A DNA stretch of 64,000 bases. Origin: Bauldia sp963759235. Lineage in GTDB: Bacteria > Pseudomonadota > Alphaproteobacteria > Rhizobiales > Kaistiaceae. Location: the NCBI GenBank assembly GCA_963759235.1, contig CAVWYO010000005.1, positions 558,001-622,000 on the forward strand, in the 5' to 3' direction. Made by a program: the position numbers and the translations under genes. The notes under the pieces are model-generated. The model had not been told where the DNA came from. It made no database searches and saw only the letters and a list, made by a program, of their open reading frames with translations. Shown here one piece after another: positions 16,136-24,213 of the stretch (its first letter is position 1; the number at the start of each line of letters is the position of its first letter).

Positions 16136-17155
16136 TCAAGCGATCGCCAGAGAGAAGAGATGCCCGGCGCCGCGGGGAAGGGGACGATAGCGCCAGGACT
16201 TGCCGCGGTCATCGGACGCAAAGACGCCGCCGTTCTTGGTCGAGCAGAAGACGTGTTCGGGGAGAGCCGGATTGACGGCTATCGCAAAGACGGTGCTCTT
16301 CAACGGGCCGGGGAGGTCGGCCGAGCGCCAGCTTGTCCCGTCGTCATCGCTGATGAAAAGCGCGCCCCGGTCGCCGTCGAAATCGCTCCCCGCGCCGACA
16401 TAGAGGGTCTCCGGCCGCCCGGGGGCGTAGACGATGGCGCGGCAGTACGAGCCTTTCTCGCGGAGCGCCGGCACCGGCAGCTTTCGCCAGTGCTCTCCGC
16501 CGTCGTTGCTTTGAAAGGTGCCGACACGGGTGGTGATGGTGACCAGACCCGGATGGGCGGGACTGACGACGACGCCATGGAGATCGACGGAATCCTCCAC
16601 GACGTAGACGCCGTCGATGGCAGCCGCCCAGCTTCGTCCACCGTCGCGGCTGCGCAGAAGTCCGCCGATCTCGACGCTGGCATAGATGATGTCCGGATTG
16701 CCGGGCTCGACCGCGATGCCGGTGATCCGCTTCGGCATGTCGGGCCCGCTGGTGACGTCCGGCCAGGACCCGGCGACCGGCAGTTCCTCAAAGGTCTCGC
16801 CGTCGTCATCGCTTCGATGGATGGCGCAAGGTTCGTAGCCGGCGAGGATGACGTCCGGCTCGGCCGGATGGCGGAACAGGGTCCAGACGGCCAACTCCGG
16901 CGACGGGGCGGCGAGAGGACGCCAGCTGTCGCCGTGGTCGTCGCTGCGGAAGATGCCCGCCTGGTTGCCGATGGTGACGCGGGCAGGGCGGGCCGGATCG
17001 GTCAGGATGGCGTGGACTTCGGCCGGCGGGTCGAGCGATGCCGCGATCCGCTCCCAGCCGCCGTCGTCGCGGCTCCTGTAGAGCCCGGCGCTGACAAACC
17101 GACCCTCGTCGGTGTCGCCCGCCATCCCGGCATAGGCGGTGACCGGACGCTCCAT
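16136..17155 (-). CDS. Seven-Asp-box beta-propeller (BNR/sialidase-like) protein
   Basis: A 339-residue protein built from seven BNR/Asp-box motifs of the form S-x-D-x-G-x-x-W, near residues 27, 70, 114, 168, 215, 268 and 312 (for example RSDDHGDSW, RSRDGGRSW, ASDDRGKSW). The spacing of 40-54 residues fits a seven-bladed beta-propeller made of the whole chain. There is no signal peptide or membrane segment, so it appears cytosolic, whereas most Asp-box proteins are secreted. No sialidase catalytic set could be recognised. It sits in a sugar transport operon between the cupin and the aldolase, so a role as sugar-binding protein, lactonase or isomerase is possible but unproven. Confidence 0.8.
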   Translation of the reverse strand: MERPVTAYAGMAGDTDEGRFVSAGLYRSRDDGGWERIAASLDPPAEVHAILTDPARPARVTIGNQAGIFRSDDHGDSWRPLAAPSPELAVWTLFRHPAEPDVILAGYEPCAIHRSDDDGETFEELPVAGSWPDVTSGPDMPKRITGIAVEPGNPDIIYASVEIGGLLRSRDGGRSWAAAIDGVYVVEDSVDLHGVVVSPAHPGLVTITTRVGTFQSNDGGEHWRKLPVPALREKGSYCRAIVYAPGRPETLYVGAGSDFDGDRGALFISDDDGTSWRSADLPGPLKSTVFAIAVNPALPEHVFCSTKNGGVFASDDRGKSWRYRPLPRGAGHLFSLAIA

Positions 17156-17191
17156 CCTAGCTTTCTCCGAACGCGAAGCGCGGCACCGTGG

Positions 17192-17575
17192 TCACTCCGA
17201 CGAATAGTCGATGACCGGCGCGTCCTTGACCGCGACGGCGAAGGCAAGGCAGCGGATCGAGGCGTTGTCGCTGACCGGCTTGAGGCTATGCACGGCGTTC
17301 GGTGGAATCTTCACCAGGTCGCCCTGGCGGATCTCGCGGCTTTCACCCTCGATCACCATGACGCCGCGGCCCGACAGGACATAGTAGAATTCGAAGGTCG
17401 GATGGCTGTGCGGATGGACCTCGCCGCCGCCCAACACCTCGAACTCACTCACCAGTTCGAGATGCCCGCCGATCGTCTCGTCGCGCATCTCGCGCGGCTT
17501 GAACAGCCACCACACCGGGACGGTACCCTGGTGCTCCGGCGACGCCGGCATATCTTCGATCGAACGAACGTCCAT
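17192..17575 (-). CDS. Cupin-domain protein
   Basis: A 127-residue single cupin. The metal-binding first motif is HPHSHPTFEFYYVLSGRG (His at several positions plus Glu), and the second includes GDLVKIPPNAVHSL with the conserved His. Such small cupins act as isomerases, epimerases or sensors, commonly in sugar or uronate catabolism. It follows the binding-protein gene and precedes the propeller gene in the same unit. There is no secretion signal. The exact reaction is unknown. Confidence 0.85.
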   Translation of the reverse strand: MDVRSIEDMPASPEHQGTVPVWWLFKPREMRDETIGGHLELVSEFEVLGGGEVHPHSHPTFEFYYVLSGRGVMVIEGESREIRQGDLVKIPPNAVHSLKPVSDNASIRCLAFAVAVKDAPVIDYSSE

Positions 17576-17598
17576 CTCTCGGTCAACTCCTTCCTAGG

Positions 17599-17625
17599 GG
17601 AGAGCCGGACGCCGTCCGCCTCTCC
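17599..17625 (-). terminator. Hairpin after third binding-protein gene
   Basis: GGAGAG (17599-17604) pairs with CTCTCC (17620-17625), and inside it CGGAC pairs with GTCCG around a GCC loop, with one unpaired C on each side. It lies between the binding-protein stop and the cupin start on the minus strand, with no T tract. Like the hairpins after the other two binding-protein genes, it probably raises binding-protein mRNA relative to its downstream neighbours. Confidence 0.5.
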
Positions 17626-17643
17626 GGATTGCAGCCGCTCAGC

Positions 17644-18600
17644 CTACTTTATGTAGACCCGGTCGGCGATGGCGATGAAGTTGTCGACATTGTCCTTGGT
17701 GACCAGGGTGAAGGGAATGAGCAGTTCCTTCGGCAGCTTGACGCCCTTGACGGCGAGATAGCAGCCCCACACGCCGCCGCCGCCTTGCCCTTCAGGATCT
17801 TGGAACACGGTGGCGGCAAGATCGCCGCTCTTGATCGCCGCCAGCGTTTCCGGCAGCCCGTCGACGCCGGCCATCGGCAGCTTGAGGCCGAACTGCTTCA
17901 CCGTCTGGAGGGCGCCGAGGATCATGTCGTCATTGTTGGCGACGATGAAGTCGTAGTTCTTGTCCTTGGTCAGCATGCTCTCGCTGACCGCCTGTGCCTT
18001 GCCGCGATCGTAGTCGGCGTACTGCTCGACAAACTCGATCTTGTCGCCGAGGCCGGCGCTGCCGAGGTAGTTCTTCAGCCCGTCGTTGCGGGCGATGTCG
18101 GTGATCTGGCCGGCAACGCCGCGAAGATAGATGCCGCGCAGCTTGTCCTTGCCGGCCTGCTTGTAGACGCCTTCGAGGAACTGGCCGAGCTTGACGCCCG
18201 AATCCGTCTGCTCAGAGCCAATGAAGGTGACGTAGTCGCCGCCGCTCGCCTTGCCATTGAACTGCACGACGGGAACGTTCTTCTGGTTGGCAGCCTGGAT
18301 CGAGGCCACCGACGCGTCGAGGCTGGCGGCCTCGAAGGCGAGGCAGTCGACGCCCTTGGCCAGCATGCTCTCGACGTTGCTCAGCTCCTTGGAGGTGTCG
18401 TTCACCGCATCGGCCTCGATGCACGTCACGCCTAGCGCCTTGCAGGCGTTCTGCGCGGCCTTCTGCAAGGCCGCGACGTAGGGGAAAGCGAGGTTCTGGT
18501 AAGAGACCCCGATGGTCATGTTGTCCTGCGCGATGGCGGCGCCCGAAACCGCAAGCCCGGCACCGGCGGCTATGACCGTCATTAACAAGCGTCCCGTCAT
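17644..18600 (-). CDS. Ribose-type ABC transporter periplasmic substrate-binding protein
   Basis: A 318-residue Peripla_BP_4/RbsB-like protein. The signal peptide covers about the first 25 residues (hydrophobic core, cleavage near GAAIAQ), and the mature part begins NMTIGVSYQNLAFPYVAAL. The ligand-binding region includes DFIVANNDDMILG and PMAGVDGLPETL, as in ribose-type binding proteins. The ATG at 18600 is preceded by AAAGGAGTGA, a strong ribosome binding site; the open frame to 18783 lacks signal character. It follows the RbsC-like permease and is the uptake receptor of the GntR-controlled transporter. The ligand is unknown. Confidence 0.92.
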   Translation of the reverse strand: MTGRLLMTVIAAGAGLAVSGAAIAQDNMTIGVSYQNLAFPYVAALQKAAQNACKALGVTCIEADAVNDTSKELSNVESMLAKGVDCLAFEAASLDASVASIQAANQKNVPVVQFNGKASGGDYVTFIGSEQTDSGVKLGQFLEGVYKQAGKDKLRGIYLRGVAGQITDIARNDGLKNYLGSAGLGDKIEFVEQYADYDRGKAQAVSESMLTKDKNYDFIVANNDDMILGALQTVKQFGLKLPMAGVDGLPETLAAIKSGDLAATVFQDPEGQGGGGVWGCYLAVKGVKLPKELLIPFTLVTKDNVDNFIAIADRVYIK

Positions 18601-18789
18601 TGGTTCACTCCTTTGGTTGCTGTCGGTTCTTCCCGATCGCGCCCCGCCAAAAGTCTGAAGAGATTGCTGCGGAGGCGCGATAGTCGTTGTGCCACGGGCG
18701 TGCGCGCTCAAAGACGGCGCTCGTGGCCAAAACGTCGGCGTCGGCGTGCCGACGACCCATGATCTGCATCCCGATCGACACAAGCGACC

Positions 18790-19791
18790 TCATCGTCCCG
18801 GCACTCTGCTGGTGCGCCGCCGCTTCCGGAGGAAGCCGTCGAGCCAAACGGCGACGATGATGATGACGCCGACCGCCATCTGCTGGATCGGCTGCGGCAC
18901 GTCGAGCATGACGAAGCCGTTGAACAGGATCCCCATGATCAGGGCGCCGACGATCGTGTTCGAGATCTTGCCGCGGCCGCCGAAGAGCGAGGCACCGCCG
19001 ACCACCGCCGCGGCGATCGCCTGCAATTCGAAGCCTTGGCCGGAAATCGCCTGGGCGGCCATGAGCCGCGAGGTGAAGATCAGCGCGGCGATGCCGACGC
19101 AGAGCCCGCTGATGACGTAAACCGCAAAGGTGATCAGCCCGACATTGATGCCGGCCGCCCGCGCCGCCTCGCGATTGCCGCCGACCGCATAGACGTAGCG
19201 CCCGAAGCGCGTGTAGCTGAGCGTGATCCAGGCGACGAGCGCGACCAGGCCGAGGATGATCACAGGCACCGGAATGCCGAGAAGAGTCCCCTGGCCGACG
19301 ACGCGATAATAGGGCTGCAGGTCGTAAATCGGGTTGACGCGGAACCAGACGACAAAGCCGCGGAAGGCGGTCAGGGTGCCGAGCGTGACGATCAGCGGAT
19401 TGACGCCGGCGCCGGCTATGATCGCGCCGTTCAGCGCCCCGCCGAGGACTCCGATGACGATCGGCGCGACGAAGGCGAGGATGACGTTGAGCGTCGTCGG
19501 CTCCTGCTGGGCGAAAAGCCCCGACATGATGCCGGCGACGGCCAGGAGCGAGCCGACCGAAAGATCGATCCCCGCCGTGATGATGGCGAAGGTCATGCCG
19601 ACGGCGATGATGCCGATCACCGAGACCTGGAGGAGGATGAGGAGGGCATTGTCCCAGGTGCGGAACTCCGGGACGCGGATCGAGAAATAAGCGATCAGGA
19701 GGATCAGCGCGAGATAGATGCCATACTCGCGGAGGGCGTTGGCGCTGAAGCCGGTGGCCCGCGCCGGGGCAGGCGTGGTGTCACTCACCAT
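18790..19791 (-). CDS. Ribose-type ABC transporter permease (RbsC-like)
   Basis: A 333-residue integral membrane protein of the RbsC/BPD_transp_2 family with about eight to ten membrane segments. Recognisable motifs include AGIDLSVGSLLAVAG, GVNPLIVTLGTLTAFRG and TRFGRYVYAVGGNREAARAAGI, the last being the coupling region typical of ribose permeases. It overlaps the upstream ATPase gene by 11 bases, indicating translational coupling. It forms the channel of the third transporter and is closer to the ribose group than the two CUT2 permeases at 284-1309 and 10122-12095. Confidence 0.93.
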   Translation of the reverse strand: MVSDTTPAPARATGFSANALREYGIYLALILLIAYFSIRVPEFRTWDNALLILLQVSVIGIIAVGMTFAIITAGIDLSVGSLLAVAGIMSGLFAQQEPTTLNVILAFVAPIVIGVLGGALNGAIIAGAGVNPLIVTLGTLTAFRGFVVWFRVNPIYDLQPYYRVVGQGTLLGIPVPVIILGLVALVAWITLSYTRFGRYVYAVGGNREAARAAGINVGLITFAVYVISGLCVGIAALIFTSRLMAAQAISGQGFELQAIAAAVVGGASLFGGRGKISNTIVGALIMGILFNGFVMLDVPQPIQQMAVGVIIIVAVWLDGFLRKRRRTSRVPGR

Positions 19792-21343
19792 GGCGCGCTC
19801 CGGCCGCCATGGCGACGAGGCGTTCCTCGCTGGCGTCGGCGCGGGCGACCTCGCCGACGAGAAGCCCGTCGCGCATCACCAGGATGCGGTCGCTCATGCC
19901 AAGAATCTCGGGGAGTTCCGAAGAGATCAGGAGGACGGCGAGGCCTTCGTGCGCCAGGTGGTCGATGATGCCGTGCACCTCCGCCTTGGCGACAACGTCA
20001 ATGCCGCGCGTCGGCTCGTCGAGGACGAGAACGCGCGGCTCCGACATCAGCGAGCGGCCGAGGACCACCTTCTGCTGGTTGCCGCCCGACAGCGAGGTGA
20101 CCTCCTGCGACGGCGACTGGGCCCGCACGAGGAGCCGCCTCAGGAGATCGATCACCGCACTGCGCTCGGCCGGGCGGTTGATGAAACCGGCCGTGGTGAA
20201 CCGCTCGAGGGTGGAGAGAGACAGGTTGGTGGCGACGGAGAGCATCGGCACCAGCCCCCGAGCGTGGCGATCCTCGGGCGCCATGGCGATGCCGGCGGCC
20301 AGCGCGCGTGCCGCCGAGCGGATCGCGATCGGCTCGCCATCGACGAGGATCGTTCCCGAATCGGCGCGTGCCAGCCCGAACAGGGCCTCGGCCAGCTCCG
20401 TGCGGCCGGCGCCGATGATGCCGTAGAGGCCGACGATCTCGCCCTCGCGGAGGGAGAAGGACAAGGGTCCGAAAGCGCCGTCACGCCGGAGATCGCGCAC
20501 CTCAATGCGGACTGGTCCCGGCGTTACTGGGGTATGGGGAAAGAGGGCGGAGAGATCGCGGCCGACCATTGCACGGACAAGACCGCTTTCAGTCCATTCG
20601 CCGGTCGGCGCGCTCGCCACCATGCGGCCATCGCGGAGTACGGTGACCCGGTCGGTCACCGCGAAGACCTCATCGAGCTTGTGCGAGATGTAGACGATCG
20701 CTGTGCCGCGCGCTGCAAGGCGGCGGACGATGGCGAACAGTTCGCGGACCTCGGTGATCGTCAGCGACGAAGTGGGCTCGTCGAGGATGAGCACGCGGGG
20801 CGAGGCGGAGACGCCCTTGACGATCTCCACGAGCTGGCGCTCGGCGATGCTGAGATGATCGACCCGTGCCGACGGTTCTACGCTGATGCCGCATTCGGCG
20901 AGCACCGCGGTGGCTTGGCGTGCCATCGACGAGAAGCTGACGAAGCCGGGGAGGAAGCTGTGCGGCTCGCGGCCAAGGAAGATGTTCTCGGCCACGGTCA
21001 GCTCGGGAAGCAGGCTAAGCTCCTGATGCACGAGGGCGATGCCTTCGTGCCGGGCGAGCGCCGGTGTGACGATGTCGACCGGCCGTCCCGCGATGGCGAT
21101 GCTCCCGTCATAATCGGTGAAGAAGCCGGCGAGGACGCGCATCAGGGTGGACTTGCCGGCACCGTTTTCGCCGACCAGGCCGTGCACTTCGCCGGGAACG
21201 AGGTCGAGATCGACGCCGTCGACTGCCCGCGTTGCGCCGAAGCTCTTGGCGATGCCCCTCAGCGAAACGACCGGCACACCCTGGCCACCGGCGGGTCCCG
21301 CCGCCAAATCAGCGTGCTCGGCAATCGCTGGGACCACGGCCAC
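19781..21343 (-). CDS. Ribose-type ABC transporter ATP-binding protein with two ABC domains (RbsA-like)
   Basis: A 520-residue ATPase with duplicated ABC domains, as in RbsA, MglA and XylG. The first domain has Walker A GENGAGKST, a signature region LSIAERQLVEI and Walker B VLILDEPTSSL. The second has an atypical P-loop, GIIGAGRTE, then signature LSGGNQQKV and Walker B VLVLDEPTRGID, the usual degenerate pattern in this family. It is the first gene of the unit running to 15074. It is read divergently from the GntR gene, and the twin TTGTCGACAA palindromes lie 54 to 118 bases upstream. It powers the third sugar transporter. Confidence 0.94.
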   Translation of the reverse strand: MAVVPAIAEHADLAAGPAGGQGVPVVSLRGIAKSFGATRAVDGVDLDLVPGEVHGLVGENGAGKSTLMRVLAGFFTDYDGSIAIAGRPVDIVTPALARHEGIALVHQELSLLPELTVAENIFLGREPHSFLPGFVSFSSMARQATAVLAECGISVEPSARVDHLSIAERQLVEIVKGVSASPRVLILDEPTSSLTITEVRELFAIVRRLAARGTAIVYISHKLDEVFAVTDRVTVLRDGRMVASAPTGEWTESGLVRAMVGRDLSALFPHTPVTPGPVRIEVRDLRRDGAFGPLSFSLREGEIVGLYGIIGAGRTELAEALFGLARADSGTILVDGEPIAIRSAARALAAGIAMAPEDRHARGLVPMLSVATNLSLSTLERFTTAGFINRPAERSAVIDLLRRLLVRAQSPSQEVTSLSGGNQQKVVLGRSLMSEPRVLVLDEPTRGIDVVAKAEVHGIIDHLAHEGLAVLLISSELPEILGMSDRILVMRDGLLVGEVARADASEERLVAMAAGARHGE

Positions 21344-21397
21344 CCCCTCGGCGGGTCAAAACCCCATCTCGCCCCTCACCATACCAGAAGGCGCCGG

Positions 21398-21409
21398 ATT
21401 GTCGACAAT
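21398..21409. promoter_or_regulatory. Operator ATTGTCGACAAT, site 1 (near transporter operon)
   Basis: A perfect 12-bp palindrome in the divergent promoter region between the ABC ATPase gene and the GntR-family gene. On the minus strand it abuts a CATAAT/TAATAT stretch that could be a -10 element of the transporter operon. Its core recurs at 21451-21460, with the two centres 51 bp apart, close to five helical turns. GntR/FCD regulators commonly bind such short palindromes next to their own gene. Confidence 0.7.
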
Positions 21410-21446
21410 ATTATGCTTGACGCTTTCGTTTTCGCCTTATCTAGGG

Positions 21447-21464
21447 CATGTTGTCGACAATATG
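21447..21464. promoter_or_regulatory. Operator CATGTTGTCGACAATATG, site 2 (near GntR gene)
   Basis: An 18-bp palindrome with one mismatched pair. Its core TTGTCGACAA (21451-21460) is identical to site 1. It overlaps the upstream in-frame ATG at 21462 of the GntR gene and lies 37 bases before the preferred ATG at 21501, fitting autoregulation. With site 1 it could hold a dimer on each side of the divergent promoters. Confidence 0.7.
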
Positions 21465-21500
21465 GTTCGGCGAAACAACGGACGAGGCTTAGCGAGGTCG

Positions 21501-22193
21501 ATGGAACCGGAACTCTCCCAGTCGGTTGCCGGGGCGCGGAAGGGGGCCGATCCGGCCGCGGAACAGATAGCCAGAGCGCTGGAACAGGACATCGTGCTCG
21601 GACGGCTGCCGCCCGCGGCCAAGCTTCGGGAGGAGGACCTCGCCGAGCGCTTCTCGGCTTCGCGCCATCAGGTCCGCGAGGGGCTCGCGCGCCTCGACCG
21701 CATGGGCATCGTCATCAAGGAGCGGAATCGCGGGGTCTCGGTTCGCCGCTTCAGTGCGGAGGAGGTGCGGCAGATCTACGAGGTCCGCGAGATTGTCCAG
21801 CGCCAGGCCGCGTTGATGATCAAGCTACCCGTCGCCGAGGCGGCCATCGCCCGGCTGAAGGCCATCAACGCGGACTACGAGATGGCGGTCGAAGCCGGTG
21901 ACTTCCAGCGCATCCACAAGACCAACGACCTGTTTCACACCGAGCTCTTTCGGCTTTGCGGCAACGAGCTCCTGCTGCAACTCGTCAAGAGCTACATGGA
22001 CCTGACCTACGCCATCCGCGGCTCGGCCTTTGGCGATCCGGAGAACCTCGAAACCTCTCGGCGGCACCACCGGATCATGCTCGACCTTCTGGGACGCAGC
22101 AATTCATGGGCGCTGGCACAGATTTGCGTCGATCACATCCAGCCGACCAAAACGCAATATCTGGCGATCCTCAGCGCATTGGAAGGAAGGTGA
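21501..22193 (+). CDS. GntR/FCD-family transcriptional regulator
   Basis: A 230-residue regulator. Residues 20-85 form the GntR winged helix-turn-helix (KLREEDLAERFSASRHQVRE, then the GIVIKERNRGVSVRRF wing). The C-terminal all-helical FCD domain carries spaced histidines (DLFHTELF, RRHHRIML, CVDHIQ) at the positions that usually bind a metal and the effector. The ATG at 21501 has GAGG just upstream; an alternative ATG at 21462 lies inside an operator. It is divergent from the transporter operon at 21343-15074, and the paired TTGTCGACAA sites between them make it the likely repressor of that operon and of itself. Effector unknown, probably a pathway sugar acid. Confidence 0.9.
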   Translation: MEPELSQSVAGARKGADPAAEQIARALEQDIVLGRLPPAAKLREEDLAERFSASRHQVREGLARLDRMGIVIKERNRGVSVRRFSAEEVRQIYEVREIVQRQAALMIKLPVAEAAIARLKAINADYEMAVEAGDFQRIHKTNDLFHTELFRLCGNELLLQLVKSYMDLTYAIRGSAFGDPENLETSRRHHRIMLDLLGRSNSWALAQICVDHIQPTKTQYLAILSALEGR

Positions 22194-22310
22194 CTCGCGG
22201 CGACGTCCATACGGCGATACGCTGGTTGCGCCGTTCGCCGGCGCGCAAGCAGTGAAGCTCACGACAGGCTGGCGTCATCGCTCGTCTGCGTTCGATCCGA
22301 AGGAGGACGT

Positions 22311-22718
22311 TTGGAGGCCCGGCTTTGGAACATCGGCATGAAGGTCGAGGATGTTCAGGCCGAGGTCGACTATTTCGTATCGCTCGGCGCACGCCTGCGA
22401 TTGCATGAGCGCCTCGCGACGCCGGACGGAGAATTCGAGTATGCGCTCCTCGATTTCGCCGGCACGCGACTGTTCCTCACTCCGAAAACCGTGTTCGAGG
22501 ATCGCCTCCCGGTTCCGCCGCCGCACGGTCTGACCCACGCGGTGTTCGAGGTGGACGATGTCGACGCGGAGCTCGAGCGGCTCGTCGGCCTGGGCACCGA
22601 AGTCCTTGTTCCGCCAATCGACATGAGCGCCGGACTTGGGTCGCGCCGACTTGCGTTCTGCCGCTCTCCGGGCGGCCTGGTCTTCGAGGTGATGCACATT
22701 CACGAGTCATTGGTCTGA
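22311..22718 (+). CDS. VOC-superfamily (glyoxalase-like) protein
   Basis: A 135-residue single-domain protein of the vicinal oxygen chelate fold. It shows the two beta-alpha-beta halves: LWNIGMKVEDVQAEVDYF..., then THAVFEVDDVDAELERL and the C-terminal SPGGLVFEVMH, with Glu and His at metal-ligand positions. The start is a TTG at 22311 preceded by AGGAGG with 4 bases spacing; an ATG at 22338 would remove the first strand of the fold, so TTG is preferred. It lies 117 bases downstream of the GntR gene on the same strand. It may be an epimerase, lyase or dioxygenase; nothing fixes which. Confidence 0.75.
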   Translation: MEARLWNIGMKVEDVQAEVDYFVSLGARLRLHERLATPDGEFEYALLDFAGTRLFLTPKTVFEDRLPVPPPHGLTHAVFEVDDVDAELERLVGLGTEVLVPPIDMSAGLGSRRLAFCRSPGGLVFEVMHIHESLV

Positions 22719-22965
22719 AGACCGGACGCAACGGCGTCGCGCAATCACCAGCGTTCGATGCGTCGGTTTAGGGCTTAAAGGCACAGGCTGCCTGCGTAAG
22801 CGGGGTCGATCCGCACGCGGCTCATTCGCTACCTCCGCCGCTCATTTACGGTTGATTCATTTGCGCGGCTGATGAATAAATCCAAGCGAGGTGGGACTCG
22901 AGGGGCGTGGCGATTCTAGCAGCTACAGGCGACGCGGTCGGTTCGCGGCCCAGCGATACGTCGGA

Positions 22966-24132
22966 ATGTCCCGGGAATTCGTTTTCGGGATGCGGCGGAT
23001 GCTGAGCTCGCGGGTGCCCTTTTTTCTTCGTGATCTGCGCTCCGTTCCCTTGACGCGCGCGCTGTTTGCCATCGCCGGCGTCGGGCTTCTGGCGTCATGC
23101 GCCCAGGCGCCGACGTCAAAGGCCAAGTTCAGCGAAGCCCAGTATGGCGTGAAGGCGAGCCCCAGGATGGTGGCGTCGGGCCAGCCGGTCCCCAAGGGCG
23201 GCGGGCGCGCCATGGTCGGTGACCCCTATCGCGTGGCCGGCAAGACCTACGTGCCGCGTGACAATCCCAACTATTCGGCCGTCGGCCTCGCCTCCTGGTA
23301 CGGGCCGAGTTTCCACGGCCGAAGGACGGCAAACGGCGAAGTCTTCGACATGAACGACCTGACGGCGGCGCACCCGACGATGCCGCTGCCGAGCTACGCA
23401 CGGGTCACCAACCTTTCGAATGGCCGCTCCGTCATCGTTCGGGTCAACGACCGGGGGCCATTCTCCCGCGATCGGATCATCGACGTTTCAGCCACCGCCG
23501 CCGCCATGCTCGACTTTCAAAGGGCAGGGGTGGCGAAGGTCAGGGTCGACTATGTCGGGCCCGCGCGCATGGACGGTTTGGATCACGACATGCTGATGGC
23601 GTCGTACCGTGGCCCCGGCGTGGCGCCGGCAACCATGGTCGCTTCACGCCAGCCGGCGCCGGTATCGAGGCCGGTGGTCGTCGCTGCCAACCGGCGGCCG
23701 CAGCCGACTGCAATCGCCCCGACACCGGTCGCCGCCAGCTTCGACGATCCGATCGGGCCGCTGATCCTGCGTTCCGGCTTTGTCACCTCCTATGCGGAGG
23801 CGAACCGGTTTACGCCGGCGCACGTCGCGGCCGCCGATCTCGCGGCGGCCGGCACGCGACGGGCCCAGGCGCTTTCGGCGGCCGATCCCGTGGACGATGC
23901 GCCTTCCTCCATCACCGTCCAGATCGGGGCCTTTTCCGATCCCGCCAACGCCATCCGAGTGGGGGCGCAGTTCGGCAAGTTCGGCGAGGTGGTGGTGACC
24001 GATCAATCGCGGGATGGACGAACGCTCCGTGTCGTCCAGGTGATGATCCAGGATACGCGGACTACGTCTGAAACTGTGATTGCCGCCGCTGCCGCCGCAG
24101 GCCTTTCTGGCGCTTTCGTCGTTTCCCACTAA
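22966..24132 (+). CDS. rlpA: Septal ring lytic transglycosylase RlpA-type lipoprotein with SPOR domain
   Basis: A 388-residue lipoprotein. The N-terminal signal ends in the lipobox LLASC, with Cys45 as the lipidation site. The RlpA double-psi beta-barrel covers about residues 106-185 (VGLASWYGPSFHGRRTANGE, then TNLSNGRSVIVRVNDRGPF and the DVS motif). A C-terminal SPOR domain (about 310-385, TVQIGAFSDPANA) binds glycan strands lacking stem peptides at the division site. The enzyme trims denuded glycan strands during septation. The start is uncertain: ATGs at 22966, 22990 and 22999 are in frame and none has a strong ribosome binding site. It is followed by a carboxypeptidase gene, the usual rhizobial order. 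Confidence 0.92.
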   Translation: MSREFVFGMRRMLSSRVPFFLRDLRSVPLTRALFAIAGVGLLASCAQAPTSKAKFSEAQYGVKASPRMVASGQPVPKGGGRAMVGDPYRVAGKTYVPRDNPNYSAVGLASWYGPSFHGRRTANGEVFDMNDLTAAHPTMPLPSYARVTNLSNGRSVIVRVNDRGPFSRDRIIDVSATAAAMLDFQRAGVAKVRVDYVGPARMDGLDHDMLMASYRGPGVAPATMVASRQPAPVSRPVVVAANRRPQPTAIAPTPVAASFDDPIGPLILRSGFVTSYAEANRFTPAHVAAADLAAAGTRRAQALSAADPVDDAPSSITVQIGAFSDPANAIRVGAQFGKFGEVVVTDQSRDGRTLRVVQVMIQDTRTTSETVIAAAAAAGLSGAFVVSH

Positions 24133-24213
24133 TATGCCTTCAAGAGGCTTTTCCGGTCCGGCCAGGGACCGGGAGGCGGACCGGTTACCCGCGTCTTGCG
24201 AAGGGATACGCCG

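Noticed and set aside
19718..21901. 727-codon plus-strand open frame across the ABC ATPase and the GntR start
   Set aside because: It is antisense to the RbsA-like ATPase and out of frame with the GntR gene; no domain was recognised.
22719..22965. Possible RNA gene or small protein in the gap before rlpA
   Set aside because: No cloverleaf-like pairing, no plausible short coding frame with a ribosome binding site, and no clear promoter hexamers were seen.
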